From JAUIET01 sp964352475 (GTDB lineage: Bacteria; Pseudomonadota; Gammaproteobacteria; Pseudomonadales; JAUIET01): 64,000 nt of DNA. The notes beneath the pieces were generated by a model, which saw nothing but the letters and a program-made list of their open reading frames with translations, was not told the DNA's origin and searched no databases. A program made the translations under genes and the position numbers. The stretch lies in assembly GCA_964352475.1 (NCBI GenBank), contig CAYGSL010000006.1, positions 1-64,000 on the forward strand. The letters are read 5' to 3'. Shown in pieces: positions 16,697 to 25,691 of this stretch. The number at the start of each line of letters is the position of its first letter. The stretch's first letter is position 1.

Positions 16697-18742
16697 ATGC
16701 TGTCTGCAAGAAGTTCGTTTCCCACCATTTGTTCATTAGCTAGCCTCCTGCTGCTAACCCAGCTACCGCTCGCCCAAGCCCAGACACTGGAAAGCATCAC
16801 AGTAACAGGTACTCGCACACCAACCGAGCTTAAGCAACTCGGCGGCAATATCTCTGTTGTCTCGGAAGACGAACTCCGCTTAATCGCAGCCACTCACATC
16901 AATGAATCACTCGCCAGAGTGCCCGGTACCTGGATCAGCCGAGGTAACGGTCAAGAGCATTTAACCGCCATTCGCTCGCCAGTATTAACCGGTGCAGGCG
17001 CGTGTGGCGCATTCTTAATGGCCGAAGACGGTCTGGCTTTGCGTGCATCCGGATTTTGTAACCTTAATCAATTGTTTGAAGTGAACAGTGAACAGGCACG
17101 ACGCATTGAGGTAGTACGTGGGCCGGCAAGTGCTTTTTATGGCTCTAACGCCGTGCACGGTGTTATTAACGTGCTGTCGTTCGAAGCGCCAGAAGAAACT
17201 CATTCACGCCTGGGCGCTGAGTTTGGCCCGGATGACTATTATCGCCTGCAAGCTCATCAAGCCTTTGATAAAGGGCTGCACGGCCTTCGCGTGTATGGCA
17301 ACGCTACGTCTGATGGCGGCTACAAAGATGACTCAGGGTTTGATCAGCAGAAAATTAACATCAGTCACTACTATTCGGGCGACCAACTCAGCATTAAGAA
17401 CCACTTATCTCTCAGTAATCTGAATCAGGAAACAGCGGGCTTTGTTTCAGGGCGTGACGCGTATAAAGATGAAGATTTAAAACGTTCTAACCCAAACCCT
17501 GAAGCCTTTCGCGACGCACAATCCGCTCGTTTGTATTCCAGAATTAATCTGCAGTTGGATAACGGGTCAGAACTTACCTTACGGCCGTTTTTTCGTTATT
17601 CCGACATGGCGTTTCTACAGCACTTCTTACCCTGGCAGCCAGTTGAAGAAAACGGTGTGAAGAGCTTAGGTGCTCAGGCAATGCTGGCAGGCAGCAGCGG
17701 CGATTTACGCTGGAATGCAGGATTAGACGTTGAATACAACGACGGGTATTTAACAGAGATTCAAGCTGAGCCATTTAGCCCGGCACAACCCGCAGGCGTG
17801 CATTACGACTACGACGTTGAAAGCAACAGTCTTTCACCCTTTGCCAGTGTGGCGTGGTCAGTTTCGGAGAAAACTACAATTAATGCGGCACTGCGTTTTG
17901 ATCGCACAGAATACGATTACACCAATAACACTGTTTCACCTTCGGCGTGTGCTGTAACAGTTACGAATTGCCGGTTTGCGCGACCGGATAGTCGCAGCGA
18001 CACGTTTGAGGATTGGTCGCCTAGTCTGTCTGTTACCCACGCGATTTCCGATAACAATATGGCTTATGTAAGCGTTTCAAGAGGCTTTCGCGCCCCACAA
18101 GCCACTGAGCTGTATCGTTTGCAGGCTGGTCAGTTGCTGACTGATCTGGACTCTGAAAGACTGGATAGCATTGAGCTTGGCATACGCGGTGAATTGGCGA
18201 ATCTGAGTTATGACGCCGCCATTTACCGAATGAACAAAGAAGACTTTATTTTTCAGGACACGGACCGACAGAATATTAGCGGCGGCGAATCTGAGCACAC
18301 CGGGCTGGAAGTTAGCATAGTTGCGCGTTTAACTGACCGCGTTACAGCGAGCATTAACGGTACCGTTGCCAAGCATGAGTACAGCAATGACGTGCAGATC
18401 AGTCGCGTGAGCATTAATGGAAACGATATTGATACCGCACCAAAACACAGTGGAAACATGCGCCTGGCATGGCAAGCAAACGACAAACTGAATACCGAAC
18501 TGGAGTGGGTTCGTTTAGGTGCCTACTACCAAAACCCTGAAAATACCGCTAAATACCCTGGGCATGACCTGTTGAATCTGCGTGCTTCCTATTCGATGAA
18601 TGAATCCTGGCAGTTTGGCGTACGCCTGATTAACGCACTGGATACTGAATACGCAGAAAGAGCGGACTTTGGTTTTGGTAGCGACCGGTATTTTGTGGGT
18701 CAACCACGCTCCGTGTATTTCAGTGTCAACACACGCTTTTAA
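16697..18742 (+). CDS. TonB-dependent receptor
   Basis: About 681 residues from ATG 16697 (a GTG at 16685 is in frame). Signal peptide ends near LPLAQAQ; TonB box ESITVTGTRTPTE; plug domain with IEVVRGPASAFYGSNAVHG; barrel ending VYFSVNTRF. It resembles the BtuB/colicin-I-receptor-like branch without enough detail to name the ligand. The plug contains an unusual cysteine pair (GAGACGAFL...ASGFCNL). Its stop overlaps the stop of the opposite TonB receptor gene by three bases (18740-18742 versus 18739-18741), so the two genes are transcribed head-on. Confidence 0.9.
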   Translation: MLSARSSFPTICSLASLLLLTQLPLAQAQTLESITVTGTRTPTELKQLGGNISVVSEDELRLIAATHINESLARVPGTWISRGNGQEHLTAIRSPVLTGAGACGAFLMAEDGLALRASGFCNLNQLFEVNSEQARRIEVVRGPASAFYGSNAVHGVINVLSFEAPEETHSRLGAEFGPDDYYRLQAHQAFDKGLHGLRVYGNATSDGGYKDDSGFDQQKINISHYYSGDQLSIKNHLSLSNLNQETAGFVSGRDAYKDEDLKRSNPNPEAFRDAQSARLYSRINLQLDNGSELTLRPFFRYSDMAFLQHFLPWQPVEENGVKSLGAQAMLAGSSGDLRWNAGLDVEYNDGYLTEIQAEPFSPAQPAGVHYDYDVESNSLSPFASVAWSVSEKTTINAALRFDRTEYDYTNNTVSPSACAVTVTNCRFARPDSRSDTFEDWSPSLSVTHAISDNNMAYVSVSRGFRAPQATELYRLQAGQLLTDLDSERLDSIELGIRGELANLSYDAAIYRMNKEDFIFQDTDRQNISGGESEHTGLEVSIVARLTDRVTASINGTVAKHEYSNDVQISRVSINGNDIDTAPKHSGNMRLAWQANDKLNTELEWVRLGAYYQNPENTAKYPGHDLLNLRASYSMNESWQFGVRLINALDTEYAERADFGFGSDRYFVGQPRSVYFSVNTRF

Positions 18743-20688
18743 AACGTAATTTGCACGCCAACACGCGGCTCAAAGCCAATGGATGGGAAACCAACCGCCT
18801 CCTGGTAATCCTGATCAAACAGATTATCAATAGCGAACTTCAACTGCAACGACGGTGCAAGATTCCAGTTCACTGCAACGTCTACCCGACTAAAAGGCGC
18901 CAGTTCTACATAACCCGCTGGGTTTTCACCGGCAACCTCAAACGGCTTGGCCGCTTCGAGATTGCTGTGATTCCAGATATAGTCAAGGTTTACACCAATG
19001 CGCTGCGAAAAAGGGTAGTAAAACGATGCGCCACCATGCCATCGCGGCCGGCCGCGCAACCTTGAATTAACCCCCACTACTTCTGTATCCAGGTAACTCA
19101 GATACATAGTGAAATCCACTTCATTGACGAACTGTGTTCTTAGCGAAAAGTCCGCGCCACGGGCAATCACCTTGTTGCGATTTACGTTGCGAAAAATTTC
19201 CGAATCGAAGTCAACCAGGTCTCTGTACTGGTTGCGAAACACGTCAAACGACAGGCGCACCTGACCGTCAAACATATCTTGCGTCAAACCAATCTCATAA
19301 TTCTCGCTGCGTTCTGGTTTAAGGTCTGGATTGCCTACAATCGCATTACCCAATGCAAAGAAGCTGGGAAGTTTAAAACCCTGCCCGTAACTGATATGAA
19401 AATCGGTACCGGTTGCTGCCAGCGAGTAGCTCACTCCGACACGATTGGTGACCGTATTCGATTGCCCCTCGGCCTTATCATTTCTTAGACCAAGGTTCAC
19501 TGTCCAGGATTGCGCCGGTTTCAGACGCGCTTCAAGAAATTGGCCATAAGTTTTTCGGTTTAGCTTGTAATCCGTGGGCAGTTCAAACAAGCCTAGAAAA
19601 TTGATATACGCGTCGTCTTCGCCACGCTCCAGCACCGCATCTACACCAAAGCCCAACTGCAACCAGTCGTATTTTTCCCAATTGTTCAGCCACTGAAATT
19701 TAGTGCGCGTGTAATCGGCATCATCGCCTCGCGCAGGGGCGGTGTCGAACGGTATGATGCCAGGTGATACAAATTTTTGCTGGCGGGAAAACCAACTGCT
19801 GCGAAGCTCTGTTGCCCAATGTTTGCCTATGGCCCAGCGAGCTCGCGCGCCCACATGAAAGTCATCCAATTGCTCGAAATCTCTCGCGTCTTGAACAGCA
19901 AACTCAGGCCCGCCACTGTCTTCCGGAAAGGCGGCCCGCTCCGACTGGCCGTAACGCGCTACCAGCTCAACGTCTGCACCCATAGCCCTAGTCAGTAACT
20001 TGCCGTTGAAATACTCGCTATCAAACTCAACGCCAGGTACCGCTACCCCGCTGTCTGTTTTACCAATACTGAAGGTATAGCCACCTTCCGCTAGTGGCCC
20101 ACGCATTGAGTAACAAGTATCAAACGTACCCCGGTCGCCAAATTCAAGGTCCAGTTGCTGGGTGAATTGCTCAGCACCTGCGCGGGTTACCACGTTGATT
20201 GCACCCGCCAATGACCCGGAACCATAGGTTGTTGATTGTGGTCCGTGCACTATCTCAATCCGTTCGATAGTGTCTGTCTGCAACATTGAAAAATCAAACG
20301 AGCCACCGCGACTGTTGGTTGGGTCGTTCACTTCAATGCCGTCAACCAATACCATGGTGAAGTTTGGCTCTCCGCCACGCAGATACATGGTGGATACGCC
20401 ACCGCGCCCACCTTGCTGACTGATCTGCAGGCCTGGAATTTGTCTGAGCAAATCCAGCGTTGAACGTTTGTTGCGCCGAATTATTTGCTCTTCGATCAAC
20501 AAATGAAAGCTGCCGCTGAGGTCAGCAATGCTGGATTCTATCGACGTACCCGTAACGATTGTTTGCTCTGAGTAGCGCTGAAATACACCTTTGTCATCGC
20601 TGGCCAAAACATTCGGGTTCTGGCCAATAATAAGGTATGCGCCGAACAATAAATAAGAAGAGGCCAAGGCATGGCGAATGGAAATCAT
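18739..20688 (-). CDS. TonB-dependent receptor, BtuB-like
   Basis: 649 residues. Signal peptide, TonB box QTIVTGTSIESS, plug with LDLLRQIPGLQISQQGGRGG, LVDGIEVNDPTN and IEIVHGPQSTTYGSGSLAG, and terminal GVQITF. The plug pattern is the BtuB (cobalamin) type. No cobalamin riboswitch is visible: only about 60 bp separate its start from trpS. It may therefore serve another ligand or be regulated with the trpS operon. Convergent with the TonB receptor ending at 18742. Confidence 0.88.
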   Translation of the reverse strand: MISIRHALASSYLLFGAYLIIGQNPNVLASDDKGVFQRYSEQTIVTGTSIESSIADLSGSFHLLIEEQIIRRNKRSTLDLLRQIPGLQISQQGGRGGVSTMYLRGGEPNFTMVLVDGIEVNDPTNSRGGSFDFSMLQTDTIERIEIVHGPQSTTYGSGSLAGAINVVTRAGAEQFTQQLDLEFGDRGTFDTCYSMRGPLAEGGYTFSIGKTDSGVAVPGVEFDSEYFNGKLLTRAMGADVELVARYGQSERAAFPEDSGGPEFAVQDARDFEQLDDFHVGARARWAIGKHWATELRSSWFSRQQKFVSPGIIPFDTAPARGDDADYTRTKFQWLNNWEKYDWLQLGFGVDAVLERGEDDAYINFLGLFELPTDYKLNRKTYGQFLEARLKPAQSWTVNLGLRNDKAEGQSNTVTNRVGVSYSLAATGTDFHISYGQGFKLPSFFALGNAIVGNPDLKPERSENYEIGLTQDMFDGQVRLSFDVFRNQYRDLVDFDSEIFRNVNRNKVIARGADFSLRTQFVNEVDFTMYLSYLDTEVVGVNSRLRGRPRWHGGASFYYPFSQRIGVNLDYIWNHSNLEAAKPFEVAGENPAGYVELAPFSRVDVAVNWNLAPSLQLKFAIDNLFDQDYQEAVGFPSIGFEPRVGVQITF

Positions 20689-20748
20689 GCTGCACTATAT
20701 CGAAAGGAATTCGCGGTGTCCCATTAAAAAACTGAAGCCAGGCCGCTA

Positions 20749-21762
20749 TTACTTTGCTAGGTCACCTAAACCGATTGCGCCGCGTAAATCTTGCATTAGC
20801 GGCTCGCTGTACTCACGTGCCCTCTCCGCCCCGGCCAACAATATACCTTCCATTATTTGAGGTTTGGCCATCAGCTCTTCATAACGCTCGCGTGGCTCTG
20901 AAAGAATTGCATCAAGATGCTCAAACAACATCTGCTTCATTTCGCCCCAGGCTATGCCATCTGCATAAAGTTTTCGCACGGCATCTGTTTGGTCTGGAGA
21001 CGCAAATGCCTGATAGATCTGAAACAAGGTGCAACCTTCAGTGTCTTTTGGTTCACCTGGCTCAAGAGAATTGGTCTTGATCTTCATGATCAGCTTGCGC
21101 AAACGCTTGGGTGGCTCAAACAAAGGAATAGTGTTGTTATAGCTTTTGCTCATCTTCCTGCCATCCAGGCCATTGAGCACCGCTACGTTATCGTCAATCG
21201 CGGCTTCCGGCAGCACCAGGTGTTCACCAAAATGATGGTTGAATCGTGCCGCTATATCTCTGGCCATCTCCACGTGCTGTATTTGATCTCTACCCACCGG
21301 AATTTTATTGGCCTTGAACATCAAAATATCAGCTGCCATCAAAATGGGATAGCTGAACAAGCCCATGGTAATGCCCTTATCGGCGTCGCGCTCATTGTGC
21401 TCTTCATTGTCCGCTACCGCCGCTTTGTAGGCGTGCGCTCTATTCATGAGACCTTTGGCGGCTACACAGGTCAACATCCAGGTGAGCTCGGGTATTTCAG
21501 GTATGTCAGACTGCCGGTAAAACACTGCGTTATCTGTATTCAGGCCGAACGCCAGCCAGGTAGCTGCAATTTCTTTACTGGATTGCTTTAACGCGGCGGC
21601 GTCGTAGCTTTTAATCAGGGAATGATAGTCTGCCAGAAAGTAAAAAGAATCCAGGCTTTCATCCTGGCTAGAGGCAACAGCGGGTCGAATAGCGCCCACG
21701 TAGTTGCCCAGATGCGGTGTACCCGTGGTGGTAATGCCGGTGAGAAACCTTGGTTTTGACAT
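20749..21762 (-). CDS. trpS: tryptophanyl-tRNA synthetase
   Basis: 337 residues, class I synthetase of the bacterial TrpRS size. The HIGH-equivalent is GTPHLGNYVGAI near residue 12 and the KMSKS loop is GRKMSKSYNN. It charges tRNA-Trp in the cytoplasm. It lies 33 bp downstream of the glycosyltransferase gene on the same strand, so it is probably the last essential gene of the tsaB-pepM18-glycosyltransferase-trpS operon. No trp-type leader peptide is seen in the short gap. Confidence 0.96.
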   Translation of the reverse strand: MSKPRFLTGITTTGTPHLGNYVGAIRPAVASSQDESLDSFYFLADYHSLIKSYDAAALKQSSKEIAATWLAFGLNTDNAVFYRQSDIPEIPELTWMLTCVAAKGLMNRAHAYKAAVADNEEHNERDADKGITMGLFSYPILMAADILMFKANKIPVGRDQIQHVEMARDIAARFNHHFGEHLVLPEAAIDDNVAVLNGLDGRKMSKSYNNTIPLFEPPKRLRKLIMKIKTNSLEPGEPKDTEGCTLFQIYQAFASPDQTDAVRKLYADGIAWGEMKQMLFEHLDAILSEPRERYEELMAKPQIMEGILLAGAERAREYSEPLMQDLRGAIGLGDLAK

Positions 21763-21795
21763 AATTTTGCGCTCTACCTCAAATCGGGGCGCATT

Positions 21796-22911
21796 CTAAC
21801 ATTGCTCGCACAATCTCTGAATCAAAGCTTCGTATTCGGGGCCCAGTATTTGCCACTCCAGTCCGGCAACGGAAGGTGCTTGCAGATTGCTGGCCAGCAC
21901 GCTCAGTAGCCTGACCACCGCATTGTTTGCTTCCAGCGCCGCATCATCAGCTGCGCTGTCATACAAAAACTCATGCGGGCACCACTCCGGATACGCAAGT
22001 CGATTTGGCAGCAGCGGCCGACAGCCTCGTTGTACCGCTTCGAGAACCGATAGACCCTGAAAATCATGCAGCGCTGTTGAAAGTACGAAATCAGCATGAT
22101 CCAGCACACTTTGGTACAGCTGTAGATCTTCAACAAACCCCCAATGTCCAATTGCCTGCGGGCGCTCATCGCTCAGCAGCCTATGTAATATTGCAAACTC
22201 ATTTGGCGATGCGCGAAACTGCTGCCCCATTACATGCAGAACAAAATCGATTTCTGTCTTGAGTAAGCTGCGGGCAAACGCCAGCAGGCGCTCAGGCCCC
22301 TTGTCGTACTCCCATCGATGGTTCCATACAATGGACACAGTACGAGTAGATGTTGCAAAGCGTGGCTCCGGTTGGCTGAGACACGTTCTCAGCGGTACCT
22401 GCAGCACGCTGGTTTTGACCCGCAATAAATCGTTTACCGGTTTGGCGTGCGCACCGGGCATTTTTTTCAGGAATGATAGAGCGCCATCCAGAAAACTCTG
22501 CCGATTAAATGCCGAATTGAATATCAGTTCAGACGCCGCCATGGCACTTATCACGCTGCTGAGTTGCAATTCCACAGTCGAGTGCTGGCTTGCCCCCTGT
22601 GGATAGGCAAACTGGTTTTCGTGGAAGTACAATGCGGTCGGCGTAGCTGCCAGTGCCGGGTTTAGTCCCAGCAAACCAGCAAGGTCAACCATAGAGCTGG
22701 CCAGAACAGCATCAAAGTTACGCTGCAGAACCTCTTTATGACTAAGCGACCATTGCAATGCATTGCTGCGAAATTGCCAGGCGAAATGCCTCGCCGGCAG
22801 CGTCAGAACCGTCCAGTCTACGGCATCAATAAATTCACATAACTGTGTGCGCCAATACTGATGACTGTGCGCGTCATACGCCGACAGTAACAGTACTTGC
22901 GGTTTGCTCAC
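21796..22911 (-). CDS. DUF3524 glycosyltransferase (tRNA-queuosine mannosyltransferase-like)
   Basis: 371 residues, GTG start inside a GTGA overlap with the M18 peptidase stop. N-terminal domain (about 1-170) has the DUF3524 hallmarks LLSAYDAHSHQYWR, ALYFHENQFAYPQ and the sequence around ASSMVDLAGLLGL. The C-terminal half is a GT4-type domain with IVWNHRWEYDKGPERLL, HWGFVEDLQLY and LSTALHDFQGLSVLEA. This is the architecture of animal GTDC1, now known as QTMAN, which adds mannose to queuosine-34 of tRNA-Asp. Many gammaproteobacteria carry homologues beside translation genes such as trpS. Bacterial substrate remains inference. Confidence 0.82.
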   Translation of the reverse strand: MSKPQVLLLSAYDAHSHQYWRTQLCEFIDAVDWTVLTLPARHFAWQFRSNALQWSLSHKEVLQRNFDAVLASSMVDLAGLLGLNPALAATPTALYFHENQFAYPQGASQHSTVELQLSSVISAMAASELIFNSAFNRQSFLDGALSFLKKMPGAHAKPVNDLLRVKTSVLQVPLRTCLSQPEPRFATSTRTVSIVWNHRWEYDKGPERLLAFARSLLKTEIDFVLHVMGQQFRASPNEFAILHRLLSDERPQAIGHWGFVEDLQLYQSVLDHADFVLSTALHDFQGLSVLEAVQRGCRPLLPNRLAYPEWCPHEFLYDSAADDAALEANNAVVRLLSVLASNLQAPSVAGLEWQILGPEYEALIQRLCEQC

Positions 22912-24203
22912 GACCTTTTGTAGAAGGCACCCAGAATGCTTGCCAGCTGCTCGGCGTCGTCACTACCGGCCCATTCACGGATAGAATGCATTGCGAACGT
23001 CGGTACGCCTACGTCCACAGTGGCAATACCCAGTTCAGACGCGGTGATAGGACCAATTGTAGAACCGCAGCCCATATCGCTGCGTACCACAAAGCTCTGC
23101 ACAGGCGCTCCGACACTTTCAGCGTAGAGGCGAAATCGCGCAGCGGTTTCACTGTTGGTTGCGTAACGCTGGTTAGCATCTATCTTGATCACCACACCTT
23201 GATTCAAGATGGGACCGTGATTATCGTCGTGTCTGTCGGAAAAATTCGGATGCACACCATGAGCGTTATCAGCCGACACCAACAGCGAATTCTGCATGCA
23301 TCTCACCAGGTTTTCTTCTGAGCCACAAAGTCTTACCAAACAATCGCGTAGCATCGGCCCATTAGCGCCCGCGGCGGAGGCACTGCCTACCTCTTCATGA
23401 TCGTTACAAACAAGCACGCTGGACTGGCTGCCGTCGGCATCAAGCAGCGCCTGCAAGCCGGCATAACAGCTTAGCAAGTTATCCAGGCGCGCTGAGGCAA
23501 TAAACTCATTGTTCAATCCAATCACTGCAGGTGCCTGAGTGTCGTACAGAGACAGCTCGTAATCCAGCACTAGCTTGCAGTTCGGTATCAGATTCTGCTC
23601 GCAAATAGTGTTGCGCAACAATTCCCTAAAGTCGCTTACGTCATCATTGCCACTGACCAACGACAGAATGGCCGGCAAATCAGTTTGCTTATTAACGCTG
23701 CGTTTATCATTGGCTTCCCTATCCAAATGAATCGCAAGGCTCGGAATAAGTGCAATCGCGCGCTCAAAGTCCAGCAAGCAGTGATGCAGGCCACCGTCTT
23801 CTGACTGGCAACTTACTCGCCCGGCGATAGACAAGTCACGATCAAACCAGGGGTTAAGTAAAACACCACCATAAACTTCCAGACCCAACTGGTGATAGCC
23901 GTTTTGGCAAATATCCGCGTTGGGTTTCACCTTCAAACAGGGGCTGTCCGTGTGTGCGCCAACAATATGCACACCGTTTTCAACAACGTCTTCATCACCA
24001 ACGACTACGGCGATAATTGAAGAGTCATTACGCGTAACAAAATACTTGCCACCCGCATCGAGCTGCCACTTTTCCTGCTCTTGCAGTTGCACGAATCCAG
24101 CCGCCAGCAGTGTTTTCCGCATTTGCTTTACAGCATGAAAAGGCGTTGGCGAATGCTTAATGAAATCGCAGAGGCCAGTGTTAAATGCAGTAATTGAGTT
24201 CAT
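22908..24203 (-). CDS. apeB: M18 family aminopeptidase
   Basis: About 431 residues from ATG 24203, which has GGAG about six bases upstream; a GTG at 24209 overlaps the tsaB stop and is the alternative. Metal-binding motifs of the M18 family are visible: VGAHTDSPCLKVKPNA, NDHEEVGSASAAG, ADNAHGVHPNFSDRHD and DMGCGSTIGPITAS, with MHSIRE near the end. M18 enzymes are cytoplasmic dizinc aminopeptidases that remove acidic and other N-terminal residues. It lies two bases after tsaB and overlaps the glycosyltransferase by four bases. Confidence 0.93.
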   Translation of the reverse strand: MNSITAFNTGLCDFIKHSPTPFHAVKQMRKTLLAAGFVQLQEQEKWQLDAGGKYFVTRNDSSIIAVVVGDEDVVENGVHIVGAHTDSPCLKVKPNADICQNGYHQLGLEVYGGVLLNPWFDRDLSIAGRVSCQSEDGGLHHCLLDFERAIALIPSLAIHLDREANDKRSVNKQTDLPAILSLVSGNDDVSDFRELLRNTICEQNLIPNCKLVLDYELSLYDTQAPAVIGLNNEFIASARLDNLLSCYAGLQALLDADGSQSSVLVCNDHEEVGSASAAGANGPMLRDCLVRLCGSEENLVRCMQNSLLVSADNAHGVHPNFSDRHDDNHGPILNQGVVIKIDANQRYATNSETAARFRLYAESVGAPVQSFVVRSDMGCGSTIGPITASELGIATVDVGVPTFAMHSIREWAGSDDAEQLASILGAFYKRS

Positions 24204-24205
24204 TT

Positions 24206-24958
24206 TCACTCCGTTTGGGATGATTTTTGTTGCTCAACCGTTTTCCACGCCGTTCGTTCACGCAGATACACAGGTATAGCGAGTTCTGGAGTAATCGCTT
24301 TGCCAGCCTGCCATGCAGTTTCCGCAAGAGCGAGTACACTGCTCGCCCTGGCCTGAATGCTAAGCTGTTCTTCCGGCACCTCTTGCAAGCGTTTGATCAG
24401 ATTTGCTGGCAACTCGGACTCAAATTTCTCCAACAACCGCTTAATTCCATTGCCAAGCAAGGCAGCGCTTTCACGCCGAATCAGCTCGTCCAATAGCTGC
24501 TTTTCCGATAGCAGGCTGTCTGGCAGCAAGGTCTCGGCCAGCGCGTGATCGTATTCAAACCGATAGCAAGCCGCGTAGTATTCGCCCATGTGCGCATCGA
24601 TCAGCACGAACATTGGAAATCCGTCACTGTCCGCATGCTGTTGAGCGTAAGTATGCGCCAGAGCATGAGTTGATGAGACCGGGATCGCCTGTGCGTTCGC
24701 TGCATAGGCCAAACCTTGTGTGACACTCGCAGCAATCCTCGCCCCGGTGAAAGAACCAGGCCCACAGGAAAATGCAATCGCATCAAGATCTTGAACGCCG
24801 AGTTTGTTATCAGTCAGCAACTCCTCGATCATCGGCAACAACAAACTGGCATGTTGCCTGGCGGCCAACTGATGCTGACTGTGCAAGCCATTCGCATCGC
24901 GGAGTGCTACGCCGCAGCTTTGCTGGGATGTTTCAATGGCAAGTATGAGTGGTGACAT
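24206..24958 (-). CDS. tsaB: tRNA threonylcarbamoyladenosine biosynthesis protein TsaB
   Basis: 250 residues from ATG 24958 (MSPLILAIETSQQ); seven extra codons to 24979 are less likely. The ASKHA-fold start LILAIETSQQSCGVAL and the segment AFSCGPGSFTGARIAASVTQGLAYA are diagnostic of TsaB, the non-catalytic partner of TsaD and TsaE in t6A37 modification of ANN-decoding tRNAs. It heads the operon running to trpS and diverges from mobA with about 60 bp between. Confidence 0.95.
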   Translation of the reverse strand: MSPLILAIETSQQSCGVALRDANGLHSQHQLAARQHASLLLPMIEELLTDNKLGVQDLDAIAFSCGPGSFTGARIAASVTQGLAYAANAQAIPVSSTHALAHTYAQQHADSDGFPMFVLIDAHMGEYYAACYRFEYDHALAETLLPDSLLSEKQLLDELIRRESAALLGNGIKRLLEKFESELPANLIKRLQEVPEEQLSIQARASSVLALAETAWQAGKAITPELAIPVYLRERTAWKTVEQQKSSQTE

Positions 24959-25020
24959 GATGGGCTCTATATAGACCAAGCTATTGTATCATTCAGATAT
25001 GTTCTTGCCCGGCTCAAACT

Positions 25021-25596
25021 ATGTCAGTTAACCACAGTATATGTAGCGTCATTCTTGCCGGCGGCCGCGGGTCCAGAATGGGCGGCCAGGACAAAGGTCT
25101 GGTGCATTTCGCGGGTCGTCCACTAATTGAATATGCTCTTGATGCGGTGTCAGCCTGCAGTGAGCGAGTGATCATCAGCTGTAATCGAAACGTAGATAGC
25201 TACCGATCTTACACTCCGTTTGTGGTAAGCGATCCCGATGATTCGTATTCTGGCCCTCTGGCCGGTTTGCTGGCAGCAAGAACCCAATGCGAACACGATT
25301 GGGTATTCTGCTGCCCTTGCGACGTACCAAAAATGCCGGCGGAAATAATCTCTCTGTTGATCAATGGCCTTGATAGGCGCAGTCACGATATTGCCGTTTG
25401 CCACGACGGAAAGCGTCGCCAGAATTTGCTTATGTTAGCCAGAGCAGAGAGCCTGGATTCAATAGGGGAATATCTGGATCGGGGTGGTCGACGCGTGGAT
25501 ACCTGGCAGAATCAATGGCGCACCATAGAAGTTGACTGCAGTGCATACGCTGATCAATTGCTCAATGTGAATCACCAGACAGAACTGCTGCCATAG
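25021..25596 (+). CDS. mobA: molybdenum cofactor guanylyltransferase
   Basis: 191 residues with the nucleotidyltransferase signature LAGGRGSRMGGQDKGLV at the N terminus and PCDVPKMPAEI in the middle, both characteristic of MobA. It transfers GMP from GTP to molybdopterin to make the bis-MGD cofactor. It stands alone as a single-gene unit closed by a strong terminator at 25613. No molybdoenzyme is in the window. Confidence 0.93.
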   Translation: MSVNHSICSVILAGGRGSRMGGQDKGLVHFAGRPLIEYALDAVSACSERVIISCNRNVDSYRSYTPFVVSDPDDSYSGPLAGLLAARTQCEHDWVFCCPCDVPKMPAEIISLLINGLDRRSHDIAVCHDGKRRQNLLMLARAESLDSIGEYLDRGGRRVDTWQNQWRTIEVDCSAYADQLLNVNHQTELLP

Positions 25597-25612
25597 TAAA
25601 AACAGGCCATAA

Positions 25613-25640
25613 AAAAACCCGCACCTTAGCGCGGGTTTTT
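25613..25640. terminator. bidirectional Rho-independent terminator between mobA and the AlgP-like gene
   Basis: AAAAACCCGC (25613-25622) pairs perfectly with GCGGGTTTTT (25631-25640) around an 8-nt loop. A T-run follows on both strands, so it can end mobA on the plus strand and the AlgP-like gene on the minus strand. Confidence 0.9.
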
Positions 25641-25691
25641 CAGCTTTTACTGACTGGCTGAGTTGCCATTCAGTAAGAAGCTAGCGGCTTG

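Noticed and set aside
16524..16739. Short frames through repeat copies B and C (also 31582-32025)
   Set aside because: Frames created by the repeat sequence itself, with no ribosome site and no continuity between copies.
20689..20748. Cobalamin riboswitch before the BtuB-like receptor
   Set aside because: Only about 60 bp are available and no B12-box sequence is present.
20917..21591. 224-codon plus-strand frame
   Set aside because: Antisense to trpS, no family resemblance, no ribosome site.
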